Below, one piece after another: positions 41,812 through 52,108 of a stretch of 64,000 nt of DNA. The stretch is taken from the NCBI RefSeq assembly GCF_001983955.1, contig NZ_CP019562.1:1364001-1428000 (forward strand). Direction: 5' to 3'. This stretch comes from Streptococcus oralis. GTDB lineage: Bacteria; Bacillota; Bacilli; Lactobacillales; Streptococcaceae. The first letter of the stretch is position 1. Every line of letters starts with the position of its first letter. Below the pieces are notes generated by a model. It did not search any database and was not told the origin of the DNA. It worked only from the letters and a program-made list of their open reading frames with translations. The position numbers were made by a program, and so were the translations under genes.

Positions 41812-43005
41812 ATGAATCAATCCATGTCAAATCTCAAATTGGCAGAACGTGGAGCCATTATCAGCATTTCGACTTACCTCCTCTTGTCTGCGGCAAAATT
41901 GGCAACTGGCCACCTCCTGCATTCCTCCAGTTTGGTGGCAGATGGTTTCAACAACGTATCCGATATTATCGGAAACGTTGCTCTCTTGATTGGGATTCGG
42001 ATGGCCCGCCAACCTGCAGACCGTGACCATCGCTTTGGTCACTGGAAGATGGAAGATTTGGCTAGCTTGATTACTTCCATCATCATGTTCTATGTTGGTT
42101 TTGATGTGCTTCGGGACACCATTCAGAAAATCCTCAGTCGGGAACAAACACCCATTGATCCTCTGGGAGCGATTCTAGGAATCATTTCAGCAGCGATTAT
42201 GTTTGTGGTCTATCTCTACAACACACGCCTCAGTAAGAAATCCAAATCCAAGGCTCTCAAGGCAGCTGCTAAGGACAATCTTTCCGATGCTGTCACCTCG
42301 CTTGGGACTTCCATTGCTATCCTAGCCAGCAGTTTCAATTACCCTATCGTGGATAAATTGGTCGCTATCATCATCACCTTCTTTATCTTAAAAACAGCCT
42401 ATGATATCTTTATCGAGTCTTCCTTCAGTCTTTCAGATGGTTTTGATGACCGCCTGCTAGAGGACTACCAGAAGGCCATCATGGAGATTCCAAAGATTAG
42501 TAAGGTCAAGTCCCAAAGAGGGCGTACCTACGGTAGCAATATCTACCTTGATATCACCCTGGAAATGAATCCTGACTTATCAGTCTATGAGAGTCATGAG
42601 ATTGCGGACCAGGTCGAATCCATGCTGGAAGAACGTTTTGGAGTCTTTGATACCGATGTCCATATTGAGCCAGCGCCTATCCCTGAGGATGAAGTTTTAG
42701 ACAATGTCTATAAAAAATTGCTCATGCGTGAACAATTGATTGACCAAGGAAACCAACTGGAAGAACTATTAGCTGATGATTTTGTCTATATTCGTCAAGA
42801 CGGAGAGCAGATGGATAAAGAGGCTTATCAAGCCGAAAAAGAACTTAGTGCTGCGATTAAGGACATTCAGATTACTTCCATTAGTCAGAAAACCAAGCTC
42901 ATTTGCTATGAGCTAGATGGCATCGTCCATACCAGTATCTGGCGTCGCCATGAAACTTGGCAAAACATCTTCCACCAAGAAACTAAAAAAGAAGACAAAC
43001 AATGA
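41812..43005 (+). CDS. mntE: Cation diffusion facilitator, Mn2+ exporter MntE
   Basis: A CDF transporter of 397 residues with six membrane helices in the first 215 residues and a cytoplasmic C-terminal domain. Metal-site residues are N47 and D51 in helix 2 (FNNVSD) and D155 and D159 in helix 5 (KDNLSD). This NxxxD-DxxxD set is that of Mn-type CDFs, not the HxxxD of Zn transporters. It exports Mn2+ in exchange for protons. An added C-terminal region (about residues 300-397) resembles a SnoaL/NTF2-like part. Ribosome binding site AAAGGAAG. Next to the Mn-controlled P-type ATPase. Confidence 0.95.
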   Translation: MNQSMSNLKLAERGAIISISTYLLLSAAKLATGHLLHSSSLVADGFNNVSDIIGNVALLIGIRMARQPADRDHRFGHWKMEDLASLITSIIMFYVGFDVLRDTIQKILSREQTPIDPLGAILGIISAAIMFVVYLYNTRLSKKSKSKALKAAAKDNLSDAVTSLGTSIAILASSFNYPIVDKLVAIIITFFILKTAYDIFIESSFSLSDGFDDRLLEDYQKAIMEIPKISKVKSQRGRTYGSNIYLDITLEMNPDLSVYESHEIADQVESMLEERFGVFDTDVHIEPAPIPEDEVLDNVYKKLLMREQLIDQGNQLEELLADDFVYIRQDGEQMDKEAYQAEKELSAAIKDIQITSISQKTKLICYELDGIVHTSIWRRHETWQNIFHQETKKEDKQ

Positions 43006-43032
43006 CCCTATCCAGTGGATAGGGCCTTTTTG
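43006..43032 (+). terminator. Intrinsic terminator after mntE
   Basis: CCCTATCC/GGATAGGG stem (43006-43024) with a three-base loop, followed by CCTTTTTG. It directly follows the stop codon. Confidence 0.85.
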
Positions 43033-43058
43033 ATTATTCCACTTTAAGCAAAGACGGA

Positions 43059-43670
43059 CTATGACGGTTTGGAAGATTTGCTTTTCGAAGCTTGTTTTGC
43101 CTCTTTTCTTGCTTGACGATTTTGTTCGATACGCCATTCTCTTTCATAGTACTTCATGGCATCATAGACCCTTTCAGGAAGTCCTACATCTAGTAGAAAG
43201 ATCGGGATAATTAAATCTGCTGACTGATGAAAAGGGAGAATCCTTCTCTTCAACAGAGCTAGAAAGGATTGGGATTTCACATTTTCCTTGTTTTTAAAAT
43301 CAACTTCAATCCGATAAGAATCCCTATACTTCCCTCGAATCCGAGAGAAGGAAAAGTCCTCTACATCTGCCCAAGCGTAGAAATGACTAGGTTTCTTTGG
43401 ATTTTGTTTGTAGTAAAACCCCTCGACAGTACATCTCAAATATTCCTTATCGGAACTTAACAGCCTGTATGTCTGATAAACGACTACTCCAGCACAAAAG
43501 AGGACAAGCAGTATTAATAACAGACTTATCGTATGAAGTTTAGTTCCCTTTTGCGAGTACGAATGGAGATAAGAGAGAGGCAGCAAGAAGAAAAGCACTG
43601 AAGCAAAGCCAAACAAGGTATTCCAAATGATTTTCTTGGGACTACGTTTAATGACTTTTTCTTCCATCAT
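43059..43670 (-). CDS. Two-helix membrane protein of unknown function (203 aa)
   Basis: Two membrane helices (about residues 13-36 and 46-68) are followed by a cytoplasmic domain that looks like a bacterial PH-like fold (YLRCTVEGFYYKQNPKKPSHFYAWADVEDFSFSRI) and a basic, Lys/Ser-rich tail (ARKEAKQASKSKSSKPS). Its ATG overlaps the ABC-F stop by four bases, so the two genes are coupled. Function unknown; I base the PH-like remark on pattern only. Confidence 0.85.
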   Translation of the reverse strand: MMEEKVIKRSPKKIIWNTLFGFASVLFFLLPLSYLHSYSQKGTKLHTISLLLILLVLFCAGVVVYQTYRLLSSDKEYLRCTVEGFYYKQNPKKPSHFYAWADVEDFSFSRIRGKYRDSYRIEVDFKNKENVKSQSFLALLKRRILPFHQSADLIIPIFLLDVGLPERVYDAMKYYEREWRIEQNRQARKEAKQASKSKSSKPS

Positions 43671-45535
43671 GCCAACTCACTTAGGTATTCATAGCGTTCG
43701 TATTTTTCAAGAAGTTCTTCGTTTTTCTCGTCTAGCTCTTTTTGAAGAGTCGCTAGTTTACCAAAGTCAGAGCCATTTGCCTGCATTTCTTCTTCAATAG
43801 CAGCAATACGATTTTCCAAGGCTTCAATATCCCCTTCAATGCTTCCCCACTCCTGCTTTTCTTGGTAGGTCATGCGTTTCTTGTCTTCACGGACCTTGAC
43901 CACTTTCTCCTTTTCGGCCTTTTGCACTTGATTGGCCATCTCTGTTTCAAAGGCTTTTTCATCAAGATAGTCGGTGTAATGGCCAAAGAAAGTACGAATC
44001 TTGCCATTCTCAAAGTCGAGAATCTTGGTCGCTACCTTATCCAAGAAATAACGATCGTGGCTAACTGTCAAGACAGGACCTGCAAAGCCCTGCAAGAAAT
44101 TTTCCAAGACTGTCAAGGTCGCAATATCTAGGTCATTGGTCGGCTCGTCCAAAAGAAGAACATTTGGTTTTTCCAAAAGCAATTTGAGGAGATAAAGGCG
44201 TTTTTTCTCTCCACCAGACAATTTCTCAATCAGGGTTCCATGCGTCGAACGTGGGAAGAGGAACTGCTCCAGCAACTCAGCGATGGAAGTCGTAGAACCA
44301 CCACTGGTCTTTACCTCTTCTGCTAGTTCCTGCAGGTAATTGATAACGCGCTTGCTCTCGTCTAAGCCTTCGATTTGTTGAGAGAAATAGGCAATGCGAA
44401 CCGTCTCACCGATGATAACTTGACCTTTAGTCGGCTCAAGACTCCCTGCAATGAGATTAAGCAGAGTTGACTTCCCGACACCGTTGTCCCCAACGATTCC
44501 GATACGGTCTTTGGCTTGCACCAAGAGATTAAAATTTTGTAATATCGGCTTATTCTCATAAGCAAAGGAAACATCTTTAAATTCGATGACTTTCTTCCCA
44601 ATACGGCTAGTTTCAAAGTTCATGGTCAAGTCTGTTTCAACAACGCCACCTGAAACTTCCTTTTTCAAGTCGTGGAAACGATTGATCCGAGCCTGCTGCT
44701 TGGTCGCACGCGCTTGCGGTTGTCTGCGCATCCAGGCCAGTTCTTGTTTGTAGAGTTGTTCTTTTTTATGAAGGAGAGCGGCATCGCGTTCATCCTGTTC
44801 AGCCTTGAGGCGAACATAGTCCTGATAATTTCCCTGATACTCCGTCAAACCAGCTCGGTCCAACTCGAAAATTCGTGTTGACAACGCGTCTAGGAAATAG
44901 CGATCATGGGTGATAAAGAGAACGGTCTTCTTGGAATTTTTCAAAAAGAGGGTCAGCCACTCGATGGTCGCAATGTCCAGATGGTTTGTCGGCTCATCCA
45001 GTAACAAGAGGTCGTGGTTTCCCAGAAGAACTTGCGCCAACTGGACCCGTCTTCTCAGACCACCTGACAATTCACCAACTGGAGCCGACAAATCCTGAAT
45101 ACCCAACTTGCTAAGAACAGTCTTGACCTGACTTTCGATTTCCCAGGCTTGGAGAGAATCCATCTCTGCCATGACCCGTTCTAGACGAGCCTGCTTATCC
45201 TCACTATAGTTGAGTATGAGCAGTTCATATTCACGAATTAACTGGATTTCCTTGAGGTCGCTGGATAGGACTGTATCCAAAACCGTCTTGCTATCATCGA
45301 ACTCTGGATCCTGAGTCAAGTAGCCAATCTGGTAATCATTTTTAGCTGAAAAAGGACTGACATCCCCATCAAAGCCTGAAACACCTGATAAAACATCTAA
45401 AAGGGTGGTCTTACCCGTGCCATTGACACCAATGAGACCGATTCTATCCAAATCATGGATTATAAAAGAAATATCTTTAAAAACGGTCTTGTCACCAACG
45501 GATTTACTTAGTTTTTCAACGATAAAATCACTCAT
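43667..45535 (-). CDS. ABC-F family ATPase (Uup-like)
   Basis: Two ABC domains without membrane parts. Walker A loops are [11 protein letters not shown] (about residues 37-47) and [11 protein letters not shown]; the signatures are [13 protein letters not shown] and [13 protein letters not shown]; Walker B is [12 protein letters not shown] and [12 protein letters not shown]. The linker ([27 protein letters not shown]) and a C-terminal coiled coil (about residues 540-620) place it with Uup. ABC-F proteins act on the ribosome in translation; Uup also affects transposon excision in E. coli. No sign that it is a resistance factor. It overlaps cca by four bases. Confidence 0.95.
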   Translation of the reverse strand: MSDFIVEKLSKSVGDKTVFKDISFIIHDLDRIGLIGVNGTGKTTLLDVLSGVSGFDGDVSPFSAKNDYQIGYLTQDPEFDDSKTVLDTVLSSDLKEIQLIREYELLILNYSEDKQARLERVMAEMDSLQAWEIESQVKTVLSKLGIQDLSAPVGELSGGLRRRVQLAQVLLGNHDLLLLDEPTNHLDIATIEWLTLFLKNSKKTVLFITHDRYFLDALSTRIFELDRAGLTEYQGNYQDYVRLKAEQDERDAALLHKKEQLYKQELAWMRRQPQARATKQQARINRFHDLKKEVSGGVVETDLTMNFETSRIGKKVIEFKDVSFAYENKPILQNFNLLVQAKDRIGIVGDNGVGKSTLLNLIAGSLEPTKGQVIIGETVRIAYFSQQIEGLDESKRVINYLQELAEEVKTSGGSTTSIAELLEQFLFPRSTHGTLIEKLSGGEKKRLYLLKLLLEKPNVLLLDEPTNDLDIATLTVLENFLQGFAGPVLTVSHDRYFLDKVATKILDFENGKIRTFFGHYTDYLDEKAFETEMANQVQKAEKEKVVKVREDKKRMTYQEKQEWGSIEGDIEALENRIAAIEEEMQANGSDFGKLATLQKELDEKNEELLEKYERYEYLSELA

Positions 45536-46731
45536 TTTTTCTCCCTCAGGTAAGTATGAATGGCATCACGGTCATTCTCCAAGTCACCATCGACAATGGC
45601 AAACTCAATCTCTGTTAAAATCTCTCCCAAATCTGGACCTGGCTGGTAACCATATTCCTTGATTAAAATACCACCGTTAATCTGGATTTCTTTCTTGTCA
45701 TGAATGGTCAAACTCTGGTAAGTTTCTGTGATAAGTTGGGGGTTGACCTCTTTTCCTTGGGCTTGACGAAGACGTTCAGCTTGTAGAAGGGAATCCAAGT
45801 CAAAGCGGTAACAATCACGCTTGCTCAATTCTCCCTTTTCACGCAAAGCCAAAATAGTCAGCAAATCCTGTACTTGCTTTGTAAATTGGCGTGAGGTCTT
45901 CCAATGCTTCAAAAATTGTTGAGCATCCTCAATTTCCAGTACCCACAAGAGAGCCGCCCAAGCTTGTTCAGAAGACTCAAAGGTGAAATCCGCCTCTAAA
46001 TCAAACAATTTTTGGAGCTTTTCTCGACTGTCTGTCATATCAGGGAGGTAATCATAAGCTTGACTCTCAATCATAGAAAACAAGCCAACACGCCAAAAAG
46101 GTGCAAGCAAGAGTTTGTCAAATTCAACAAAGGTACGCTCCACAGAAATTTTCTCCAAGAGTGGCGTCAAGGTCTTCATCGCTTCAAAAGTTTCTGGCTC
46201 AAGTTTAAAACCGAGACTGGCCTGAAAACGAAAACCACGCATGATACGTAAGGCATCTTCATTGAAACGCTCACTAGCCACCCCAACCGCTCGCAAGACT
46301 TGGTTTTCCAGATCTTTGAGACCATCGAACAAATCGATGATTTCTCCTGTCTCATCCAAGGCAAAGGCGTTTACTGTGAAATCACGGCGCTTGAGATCTT
46401 CTTCTAGCGAGCGCACAAAGGAAACTGCACTGGGTCTGCGATAGTCTACATAGACATCCTCTGTCCGAAAGGTGGTTACCTCATACTCCTCGTCACCATC
46501 TAAGACCAAGACCGTTCCGTGCTCAATTCCGATATCGGCTGTGCGGGAAAATATCTGCTTGGTTTCCTCTGGATAGGATGAGGTCGCAATATCCACATCA
46601 TGGATGGGACGATGGAGAATGGCATCTCGAACAGAGCCCCCAACAAAATAGGCTTCAAAACCTGCTTCTTTAATTTTTTCTAATACTGGTAAAGCCTTCT
46701 GAAATTCAGAAGGCATTTGTGTTAATCTCAT
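45532..46731 (-). CDS. cca: CCA-adding tRNA nucleotidyltransferase
   Basis: A class II CCA enzyme, 399 residues. The head domain has [28 protein letters not shown] with the DxD metal pair, and the neck shows [23 protein letters not shown] and [16 protein letters not shown]. It adds and repairs the 3' CCA of tRNAs. It starts four bases inside the end of dapB and ends inside the ABC-F start, so dapB, cca and the ABC-F gene form one coupled unit. Confidence 0.97.
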   Translation of the reverse strand: MRLTQMPSEFQKALPVLEKIKEAGFEAYFVGGSVRDAILHRPIHDVDIATSSYPEETKQIFSRTADIGIEHGTVLVLDGDEEYEVTTFRTEDVYVDYRRPSAVSFVRSLEEDLKRRDFTVNAFALDETGEIIDLFDGLKDLENQVLRAVGVASERFNEDALRIMRGFRFQASLGFKLEPETFEAMKTLTPLLEKISVERTFVEFDKLLLAPFWRVGLFSMIESQAYDYLPDMTDSREKLQKLFDLEADFTFESSEQAWAALLWVLEIEDAQQFLKHWKTSRQFTKQVQDLLTILALREKGELSKRDCYRFDLDSLLQAERLRQAQGKEVNPQLITETYQSLTIHDKKEIQINGGILIKEYGYQPGPDLGEILTEIEFAIVDGDLENDRDAIHTYLREKK

Positions 46732-47495
46732 AATAAGTGTTCTAATCCATAGACAAGCTCATGACGCTTGACAACTTCTTTGATTCCCAAATTGACCCCT
46801 GTCATGAAGGAGCTGCGATCATAGGAGTCATGACGGAGGGTCAATCCTTCTCCCTGATTGCCAAAGATAACTTCTTGATGGGCTACTAAGCCTGGCAAAC
46901 GAACTGAGTGAATCCGCATACCTTCAAAGTCAGCTCCACGAGCTCCTGCAAGCAGTTCTTCCTCATCAGGCACACCTTGTTGGATAGACTCTCGAACTTC
47001 TGCTATCAACTCAGCTGTTTTAATGGCTGTTCCACTCGGAGCATCTTTTTTCTTGTCATGATGAAGCTCGATAATCTCCACATTTGGGAAATATTTGGCA
47101 GCCTGCGTTGCAAATTGCATAAGCAAGACAGCACCCAAGGCAAAATTAGGGGCTATCAAACCACCCAAATCTTGTTCACGGGAAAATGCTTTTAGTTCTG
47201 CAATTTCTTCACTAGTGAATCCTGTTGTTCCTACGACAGGAGCAAAGCCATTTTCAAGGGCAAAGCGCGTATTTTCGTAAGCAACGGCTGGTGTTGTAAA
47301 GTCTACCCAGACATCCGCTTCAAATCCAACCAAGGCTTCCTTATCATTGAAGACAGGAACCCCCTGCCATTCTGATTCAGACTCAAAAGGATCCAACACT
47401 GCAACCAAGTCCAAGTCAGGATCAGCCAAAACCATCTGACAAGCGGCCTGGCCCATCTTTCCCTTAAACCCAGCAATAATCACTCGAATACTCAT
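46728..47495 (-). CDS. dapB: 4-hydroxy-tetrahydrodipicolinate reductase DapB
   Basis: Lysine-pathway reductase, 255 residues. The NAD(P)-binding motif is [16 protein letters not shown] at the N-terminus, and the substrate/catalytic motif is [20 protein letters not shown] (about residues 142-161). Supplies lysine, needed for the wall cross-link as well as protein. Ribosome binding site AGGAG. First gene of the dapB-cca-ABC-F unit. Confidence 0.97.
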   Translation of the reverse strand: MSIRVIIAGFKGKMGQAACQMVLADPDLDLVAVLDPFESESEWQGVPVFNDKEALVGFEADVWVDFTTPAVAYENTRFALENGFAPVVGTTGFTSEEIAELKAFSREQDLGGLIAPNFALGAVLLMQFATQAAKYFPNVEIIELHHDKKKDAPSGTAIKTAELIAEVRESIQQGVPDEEELLAGARGADFEGMRIHSVRLPGLVAHQEVIFGNQGEGLTLRHDSYDRSSFMTGVNLGIKEVVKRHELVYGLEHLL

Positions 47496-47647
47496 AACTA
47501 CTCCTGACTAAGATACAAAGGACGTTAGCTGCCCATGAAAAATAGGGAATGGCGCTGACTTTCCACGAAAGGCAAGACAGGCATCTTTTTTCAAGAGGCA
47601 GATAGTCCGTGTTCATTTTCTAAGATACAAAGTCTGCCCAGAACAAT
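47496..47647 (-). repeat. Spacer between degV and dapB with an imperfect direct repeat
   Basis: The 152-base spacer carries CTTTGTATCTTAG twice on the minus strand (about 47508-47520 and 47623-47635), each preceded within about 20 bases by GGGCAG. Between them is a CTTTC-GTG-GAAAG hairpin. It may be a small RNA leader or part of a repeat family. No terminator of usual form is seen after degV. Confidence 0.4.
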
Positions 47648-48496
47648 CTAGACAACTGGCGTATAGCTCAAGGCAATACTGCCTTCTCCAAGGTGGGTCC
47701 CAATGACACTACCAAAGCTAACAATTGGAATCTCAGAATTCACACCACTCTCAATCAAAAGCTGACGTAAATCCGCTGCCTTTTGAGGAGCGTTCCCATG
47801 AATGACTGTAATACGGTAGTCCTCATCTTTTGTCAACTCTTTGATGATTTCCACCAAACGTTTGGTTGCCTTCTTTTCCGTACGAACTTTTTCGTAAACT
47901 TCAATTACACCTTGGTCATTGAAGTAAAGAATGGGCTTGATACTGAGAAGATTTCCTAGGATGGCCGCACCATTTGACAGACGTCCTCCCTTAACCAAGT
48001 GATCAAGGTCATCTACTATGATAAAGGCGGAGTTATCAGCGATTTGAATAGCCAATTTCTCCTGAATCTGAGCAAAATCATCGCCCTGTTCTGCCCATTC
48101 AAAGGCACTCTCTACCATAAATCCTAGAGGGGAGCTTGTGATATGAGTATCTGGAAAGGCAATGGTCAAACCTTCATACTCGTCTAACATATATTGGATA
48201 TTCTGATAAAAACCTGAAATCCCTGACGAAAGAAAGAGTCCCAAGACATGGGTATAGCCATCTTCTTTCAAGGAACTTAGAATCTCATCCAATTTAGCAA
48301 TACTTGGTTGACTGGTCTTAGGCAATTCAGCAGACTGAGCCATTTTTTGATAAAATTCCTCAGCAGTCAGATTGACACTTTCGACATACTCTTCCCCATC
48401 AATATTGACAGGAATATCCAAGATAAATAGATTCTCTCTTTGCAGCGTCTTCTCCTCTAAATAGGCGGAAGAATCTGTAATGACAGCTAATTTCAT
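47648..48496 (-). CDS. DegV-family fatty-acid-binding protein
   Basis: 282 residues of the DegV fold: [10 protein letters not shown] at the N-terminus, the fatty-acid head-group residues in [15 protein letters not shown] and [18 protein letters not shown], and [19 protein letters not shown] near the end. Family members (FakB) present fatty acids to the kinase FakA for incorporation into lipids. The ligand type cannot be deduced. It follows the DUF1149 gene by two bases. Confidence 0.95.
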   Translation of the reverse strand: MKLAVITDSSAYLEEKTLQRENLFILDIPVNIDGEEYVESVNLTAEEFYQKMAQSAELPKTSQPSIAKLDEILSSLKEDGYTHVLGLFLSSGISGFYQNIQYMLDEYEGLTIAFPDTHITSSPLGFMVESAFEWAEQGDDFAQIQEKLAIQIADNSAFIIVDDLDHLVKGGRLSNGAAILGNLLSIKPILYFNDQGVIEVYEKVRTEKKATKRLVEIIKELTKDEDYRITVIHGNAPQKAADLRQLLIESGVNSEIPIVSFGSVIGTHLGEGSIALSYTPVV

Positions 48497-48498
48497 GA

Positions 48499-48873
48499 CT
48501 AAAACTCCAAATTGATCCCTGGAAGATCCAAGGCGATTTCTGTTACTTCATACGTCAAACGATTGAGCATGTTCAAACATGGACGTGCCAAGGTTTCGAC
48601 TTCTTCTTGGTTAAATTCGCTTGGTTCGTTGACAATACGACCTTCCACATGGTTCACTTGGGAAATCGTCCCGCTGATGACAAATTTGTCAAAGACAATC
48701 ATGAAACTCAAGATAACAACTAGCGAAGTTACTTGGTTTTCTTGGTCGTGTTGGAGTAACTGAAAGTTCACGTCTACCTTGGTTTCAGGAGCGCCATTTT
48801 CATTTTCCCATTCAAAGTTACGAGCATCATAGTGATACTGGCTAACAAATTCTTGTTCTCTTTTAAGATTCAT
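48499..48873 (-). CDS. DUF1149-family protein (124 aa)
   Basis: A soluble protein of 124 residues, the DUF1149 family of streptococci (SecB-like fold in some databases, from memory). It has [25 protein letters not shown] at the N-terminus and a strand-rich core. No catalytic motif is visible. It precedes degV by two bases, so the two are cotranscribed. Ribosome binding site GGGAG. Function unknown. Confidence 0.9.
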   Translation of the reverse strand: MNLKREQEFVSQYHYDARNFEWENENGAPETKVDVNFQLLQHDQENQVTSLVVILSFMIVFDKFVISGTISQVNHVEGRIVNEPSEFNQEEVETLARPCLNMLNRLTYEVTEIALDLPGINLEF

Positions 48874-48947
48874 TTTTCTCTCCCATTGCTACAATTTACT
48901 ATGCAATTGTACCACATTTTTATCATTTCATCTAGTTTTTCTAGGCT

Positions 48948-50300
48948 TTAGTCAATTCCGATTTCATCTTTAACCACAGCAGCAATCGTATCTACATAGT
49001 AGTTGACTTCTTCTGTTGTTGGTGCTTCTGCCATGACACGCAAGAGGGGTTCTGTTCCACTTGGGCGGACAAGGATACGGCCGTTGCCTGCCATCTCTTC
49101 TTCCATCTTTTCGATGATGGCTTTGATAGCTGGTACTTCCATGGCTTTTTCTTTCATGGCATTTTCCACTCGGATATTGACCAATTTTTGTGGGTAAATC
49201 GTCACTTCTGATGCCAGTTGAGACAAGCTCTTACCTGTTTCTTTCATGATTTTGGTCAATTGGACAGCTGATAATTGACCATCACCAGTTGTATTGTAGT
49301 CCATCAAGATAACGTGACCAGACTGTTCACCACCAAGATTGTAGCCTGATTTTCTCATTTCTTCAACGACATAGCGGTCACCAACAGCAGTCACTGCCTT
49401 GTTAATGCCAGCACTCTCCAAGGCCTTATGGAAACCAAGGTTAGACATAACTGTTGTCACAATGGTGTTTTGAGCCAACTGGCCTTTTTCAGAAAGATAT
49501 TTCCCAATGATGTACATGATCTTATCACCATCAACGATGTCGCCATTTTCATCAACAGCAATCAAACGGTCACTGTCTCCGTCAAAGGCCAAACCAATAG
49601 CTGACTGGCTTTCTTTGACTAGTTCTTGGAGAGCTTCTGGGTGTGTTGAACCAACATTCAAGTTGATATTAAGACCATCTGGTGTCTCACCGATAACTGT
49701 CAACTGAGCACCTAAATCAGCAAAAATCTGACGAGCACTCGTAGCTGCTGCACCGTTGGCTGTATCCAAGGCCACTTTCATTCCTTCAAGAGGAGTTCCA
49801 GTTGAAACAAGGTAGCCTTCATACTTACGTAAGCCTTCTGGATAGTCCACTAAGGTTCCCAAGCCCTCAGCACTCGGACGAGGAAGAGTGTCTTCTGTAG
49901 CATCAAGCAAGGCTTCGATTTCTGCTTCTTTTTCATCATCAAGTTTGAAACCATCCCCACCAAAGAATTTAATTCCATTATCAAGGGCTGGGTTGTGACT
50001 CGCTGAAATCATGACACCCGCACTAGCTCCCTCAGTTTTAACCAAATAAGCTACTGCTGGTGTTGCAAGGACACCCAGTTTGTAGACGTGAATCCCTACT
50101 GATAGAAGACCTGCCACCAAGGCAGATTCTAGCATTTCTCCGGAGATACGTGTATCACGTCCTACAAAGACTTTAGGAGCTTCCGTTTCATGTTGGCTAA
50201 GAACATAACCACCAAAACGTCCCAATTTAAAGGCCAATTCTGGCGTCAATTCTACGTTTGCTTCTCCACGGACTCCATCGGTCCCAAAATATTTACCCAT
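48948..50300 (-). CDS. glmM: Phosphoglucosamine mutase GlmM
   Basis: Converts glucosamine-6-phosphate to glucosamine-1-phosphate, on the path to UDP-GlcNAc. 450 residues. The phosphoserine is S101 in [16 protein letters not shown]; the metal site is AFDGDSDRL; the sugar loop GGEQSGH and the phosphate-binding [11 protein letters not shown] are intact. The ATG at 50300 is preferred ([12 protein letters not shown], with AAGGA upstream). It closes the cdaA-cdaR-glmM cluster conserved in Firmicutes, in which CdaA activity is linked to GlmM. Confidence 0.98.
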   Translation of the reverse strand: MGKYFGTDGVRGEANVELTPELAFKLGRFGGYVLSQHETEAPKVFVGRDTRISGEMLESALVAGLLSVGIHVYKLGVLATPAVAYLVKTEGASAGVMISASHNPALDNGIKFFGGDGFKLDDEKEAEIEALLDATEDTLPRPSAEGLGTLVDYPEGLRKYEGYLVSTGTPLEGMKVALDTANGAAATSARQIFADLGAQLTVIGETPDGLNINLNVGSTHPEALQELVKESQSAIGLAFDGDSDRLIAVDENGDIVDGDKIMYIIGKYLSEKGQLAQNTIVTTVMSNLGFHKALESAGINKAVTAVGDRYVVEEMRKSGYNLGGEQSGHVILMDYNTTGDGQLSAVQLTKIMKETGKSLSQLASEVTIYPQKLVNIRVENAMKEKAMEVPAIKAIIEKMEEEMAGNGRILVRPSGTEPLLRVMAEAPTTEEVNYYVDTIAAVVKDEIGID

Positions 50301-50330
50301 TTTATTTATCATCCTTTTCTACTATTTTAT

Positions 50331-51128
50331 TTAGTCCTGTTTAGACGAGTCTGGTTTCGTTTCTGAACTCGTTGAAGACGAACTGCTGGTTGAAGAGCCC
50401 GTTGACGAGGTCGCTGACGAAGAACTCGAGCTAGACGATACTGTCTTGGTTGTAATTTTCATTGTAGTGTCAAATGGCATAATGACGCTTGGTAAGACAT
50501 TTCCATTTTTATCGACTGCTTGTAGAGGAACAGAAGCCGAATAGTTACCTGTTATCCGTTCACTCGTTGGCAAGATGGCAATGACACGATCTACTCTAGA
50601 GAGAGTTTCCTCGTCACTAATAACCGTTACTTTCTCATCTGACACAGTGACTGTATCAATTTTCACACGAGAATCAATCTGACTAGGGTCAATCTCTGAC
50701 ACAACGATTACATTATCTCGTTTTGCTTTTTTACCGACCTTCACTGTTATCTTTTGCGGTGTTGCAACAGCCGTCAAACCACTCGGTAAATTTTCAATGG
50801 TTAGAGGAACTTCGATGGTTCCTACACTAGCATTGGTTAAGTCAGCTTTGACCTTGAATTTCCGAGTGCTTTCCTGCATCTCGCTCGCTAATGCAACTCT
50901 ATTTGATCCAGTTAGGAAGACAGTAACTTCAGATGTAAAACCACTGATAAAATACTGATCACTGTCATACTGAATATCGATTGGGACATTAAGGACCGTG
51001 TTGGTATAAGTTTCTGTCCGCACTTGTCTGGCACTGTTGCTATTCTGGTAGTTTGTAGAAGTCGCGTAGATAAAGAGGATGCAGGCGAAAAAGAAGGAAG
51101 AAATAATATAAAGACTATTTTTTCTCAT
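50331..51128 (-). CDS. cdaR: CdaA regulatory protein CdaR (YbbR domains)
   Basis: One N-terminal membrane anchor (about residues 5-23) and an extracellular part made of YbbR repeats; conserved runs are NVPIDIQYDSDQYFISGF and EVPLTIENLPSGLTAVATPQKITV. A Ser/Thr-rich tail (about residues 235-265) ends the protein. It binds and modulates the diadenylate cyclase CdaA. It overlaps cdaA by 14 bases and precedes glmM. Confidence 0.95.
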   Translation of the reverse strand: MRKNSLYIISSFFFACILFIYATSTNYQNSNSARQVRTETYTNTVLNVPIDIQYDSDQYFISGFTSEVTVFLTGSNRVALASEMQESTRKFKVKADLTNASVGTIEVPLTIENLPSGLTAVATPQKITVKVGKKAKRDNVIVVSEIDPSQIDSRVKIDTVTVSDEKVTVISDEETLSRVDRVIAILPTSERITGNYSASVPLQAVDKNGNVLPSVIMPFDTTMKITTKTVSSSSSSSSATSSTGSSTSSSSSTSSETKPDSSKQD

Positions 51129-51972
51129 GTTTCAATCCTCCTAGCAAACGCTCTTTCAGACCTTGTTTTTTCTCTGATGCTGGAAGCAAGATTCTTCTTA
51201 ACTCCGATTCAAACTCTTCCAAGGTCAAATCATGCTTAAAGACTCCATTATAGGTGATTGAGATTCCACCTGTTTCCTCAGAAACCACAAAGGTAAGAGC
51301 ATCCGATACTTCTGACAAACCAATCGCCGCCCTATGACGTGTTCCAAACTCCTTGGAAATTCCAGTATTTTCAGTCAGGGGTAGGTAGGCTGAAGTTACG
51401 GCAATCCTGTCTTCTCTGACAATGACCGCACCATCGTGCAAGGGTGTATTGGGGATAAAGATATTAATCAATAACTCAGAGGAAATTTTAGCATCTAGAG
51501 GAATCCCAGTTGAGATGTATTCCTGCAAGGTTCTCACACGCTGCACCGCTACTAGAGCACCAATCTTACGCGGACTCATGTACTCGACTGATTTGACAAA
51601 GGCACGAACCATTTGCTCTTCTGCACTAATAGGGGCATTGTAGAAGAAATCCGTAGCCCGGCCCAATCGTTCCAAACCAGTCCGAATCTCTGGTGAAAAA
51701 ATAACCACCGCTGCGATAACCCCGTAAGTGATGATCTGATTGATCAGCCAGGAAATGGTCGTTAAACCAATCATATTGGACAGAATCTGACCTAAAATAA
51801 AGACCAGAACACCCCGCACCAATATCATGATTTTGGTCCCTGCAATCGCTTTGGTAAAATGATATAAAATATAAGTCACAATGAGAATATCAATCAGATT
51901 GGTGACTATTGTCCAAGGACTTGAAAACAAACTCGTCCAGTATTGCAAATTGGATAATTGTTGAAAATTCAT
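51115..51972 (-). CDS. cdaA: Diadenylate cyclase CdaA
   Basis: Makes c-di-AMP from two ATP. Three N-terminal helices (about residues 20-95) precede the DAC domain with LHDGAVIVR (DGA at about 180-182) and GTRHRAAIGLSE (RHR at about 212-214), both intact. The ATG at 51972 has GGAGG upstream; the longer frame has none. c-di-AMP is the main cyclic dinucleotide of streptococci, controlling potassium and osmotic balance. This is relevant to the degenerate GGDEF protein at 26932-27711. Confidence 0.97.
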   Translation of the reverse strand: MNFQQLSNLQYWTSLFSSPWTIVTNLIDILIVTYILYHFTKAIAGTKIMILVRGVLVFILGQILSNMIGLTTISWLINQIITYGVIAAVVIFSPEIRTGLERLGRATDFFYNAPISAEEQMVRAFVKSVEYMSPRKIGALVAVQRVRTLQEYISTGIPLDAKISSELLINIFIPNTPLHDGAVIVREDRIAVTSAYLPLTENTGISKEFGTRHRAAIGLSEVSDALTFVVSEETGGISITYNGVFKHDLTLEEFESELRRILLPASEKKQGLKERLLGGLKHEKK

Positions 51973-52108
51973 CCCTGGCCTCCTCCCTGTCAAAACACTT
52001 TCCGTACTATTATACCATTTTCTGCTCATTTTTTCCCCATCCTACTTCATTTTAAATTAAGCAAAATTATGATAAAATAAACTGACTAGAAAAAACGAAG
52101 GAGAAATC

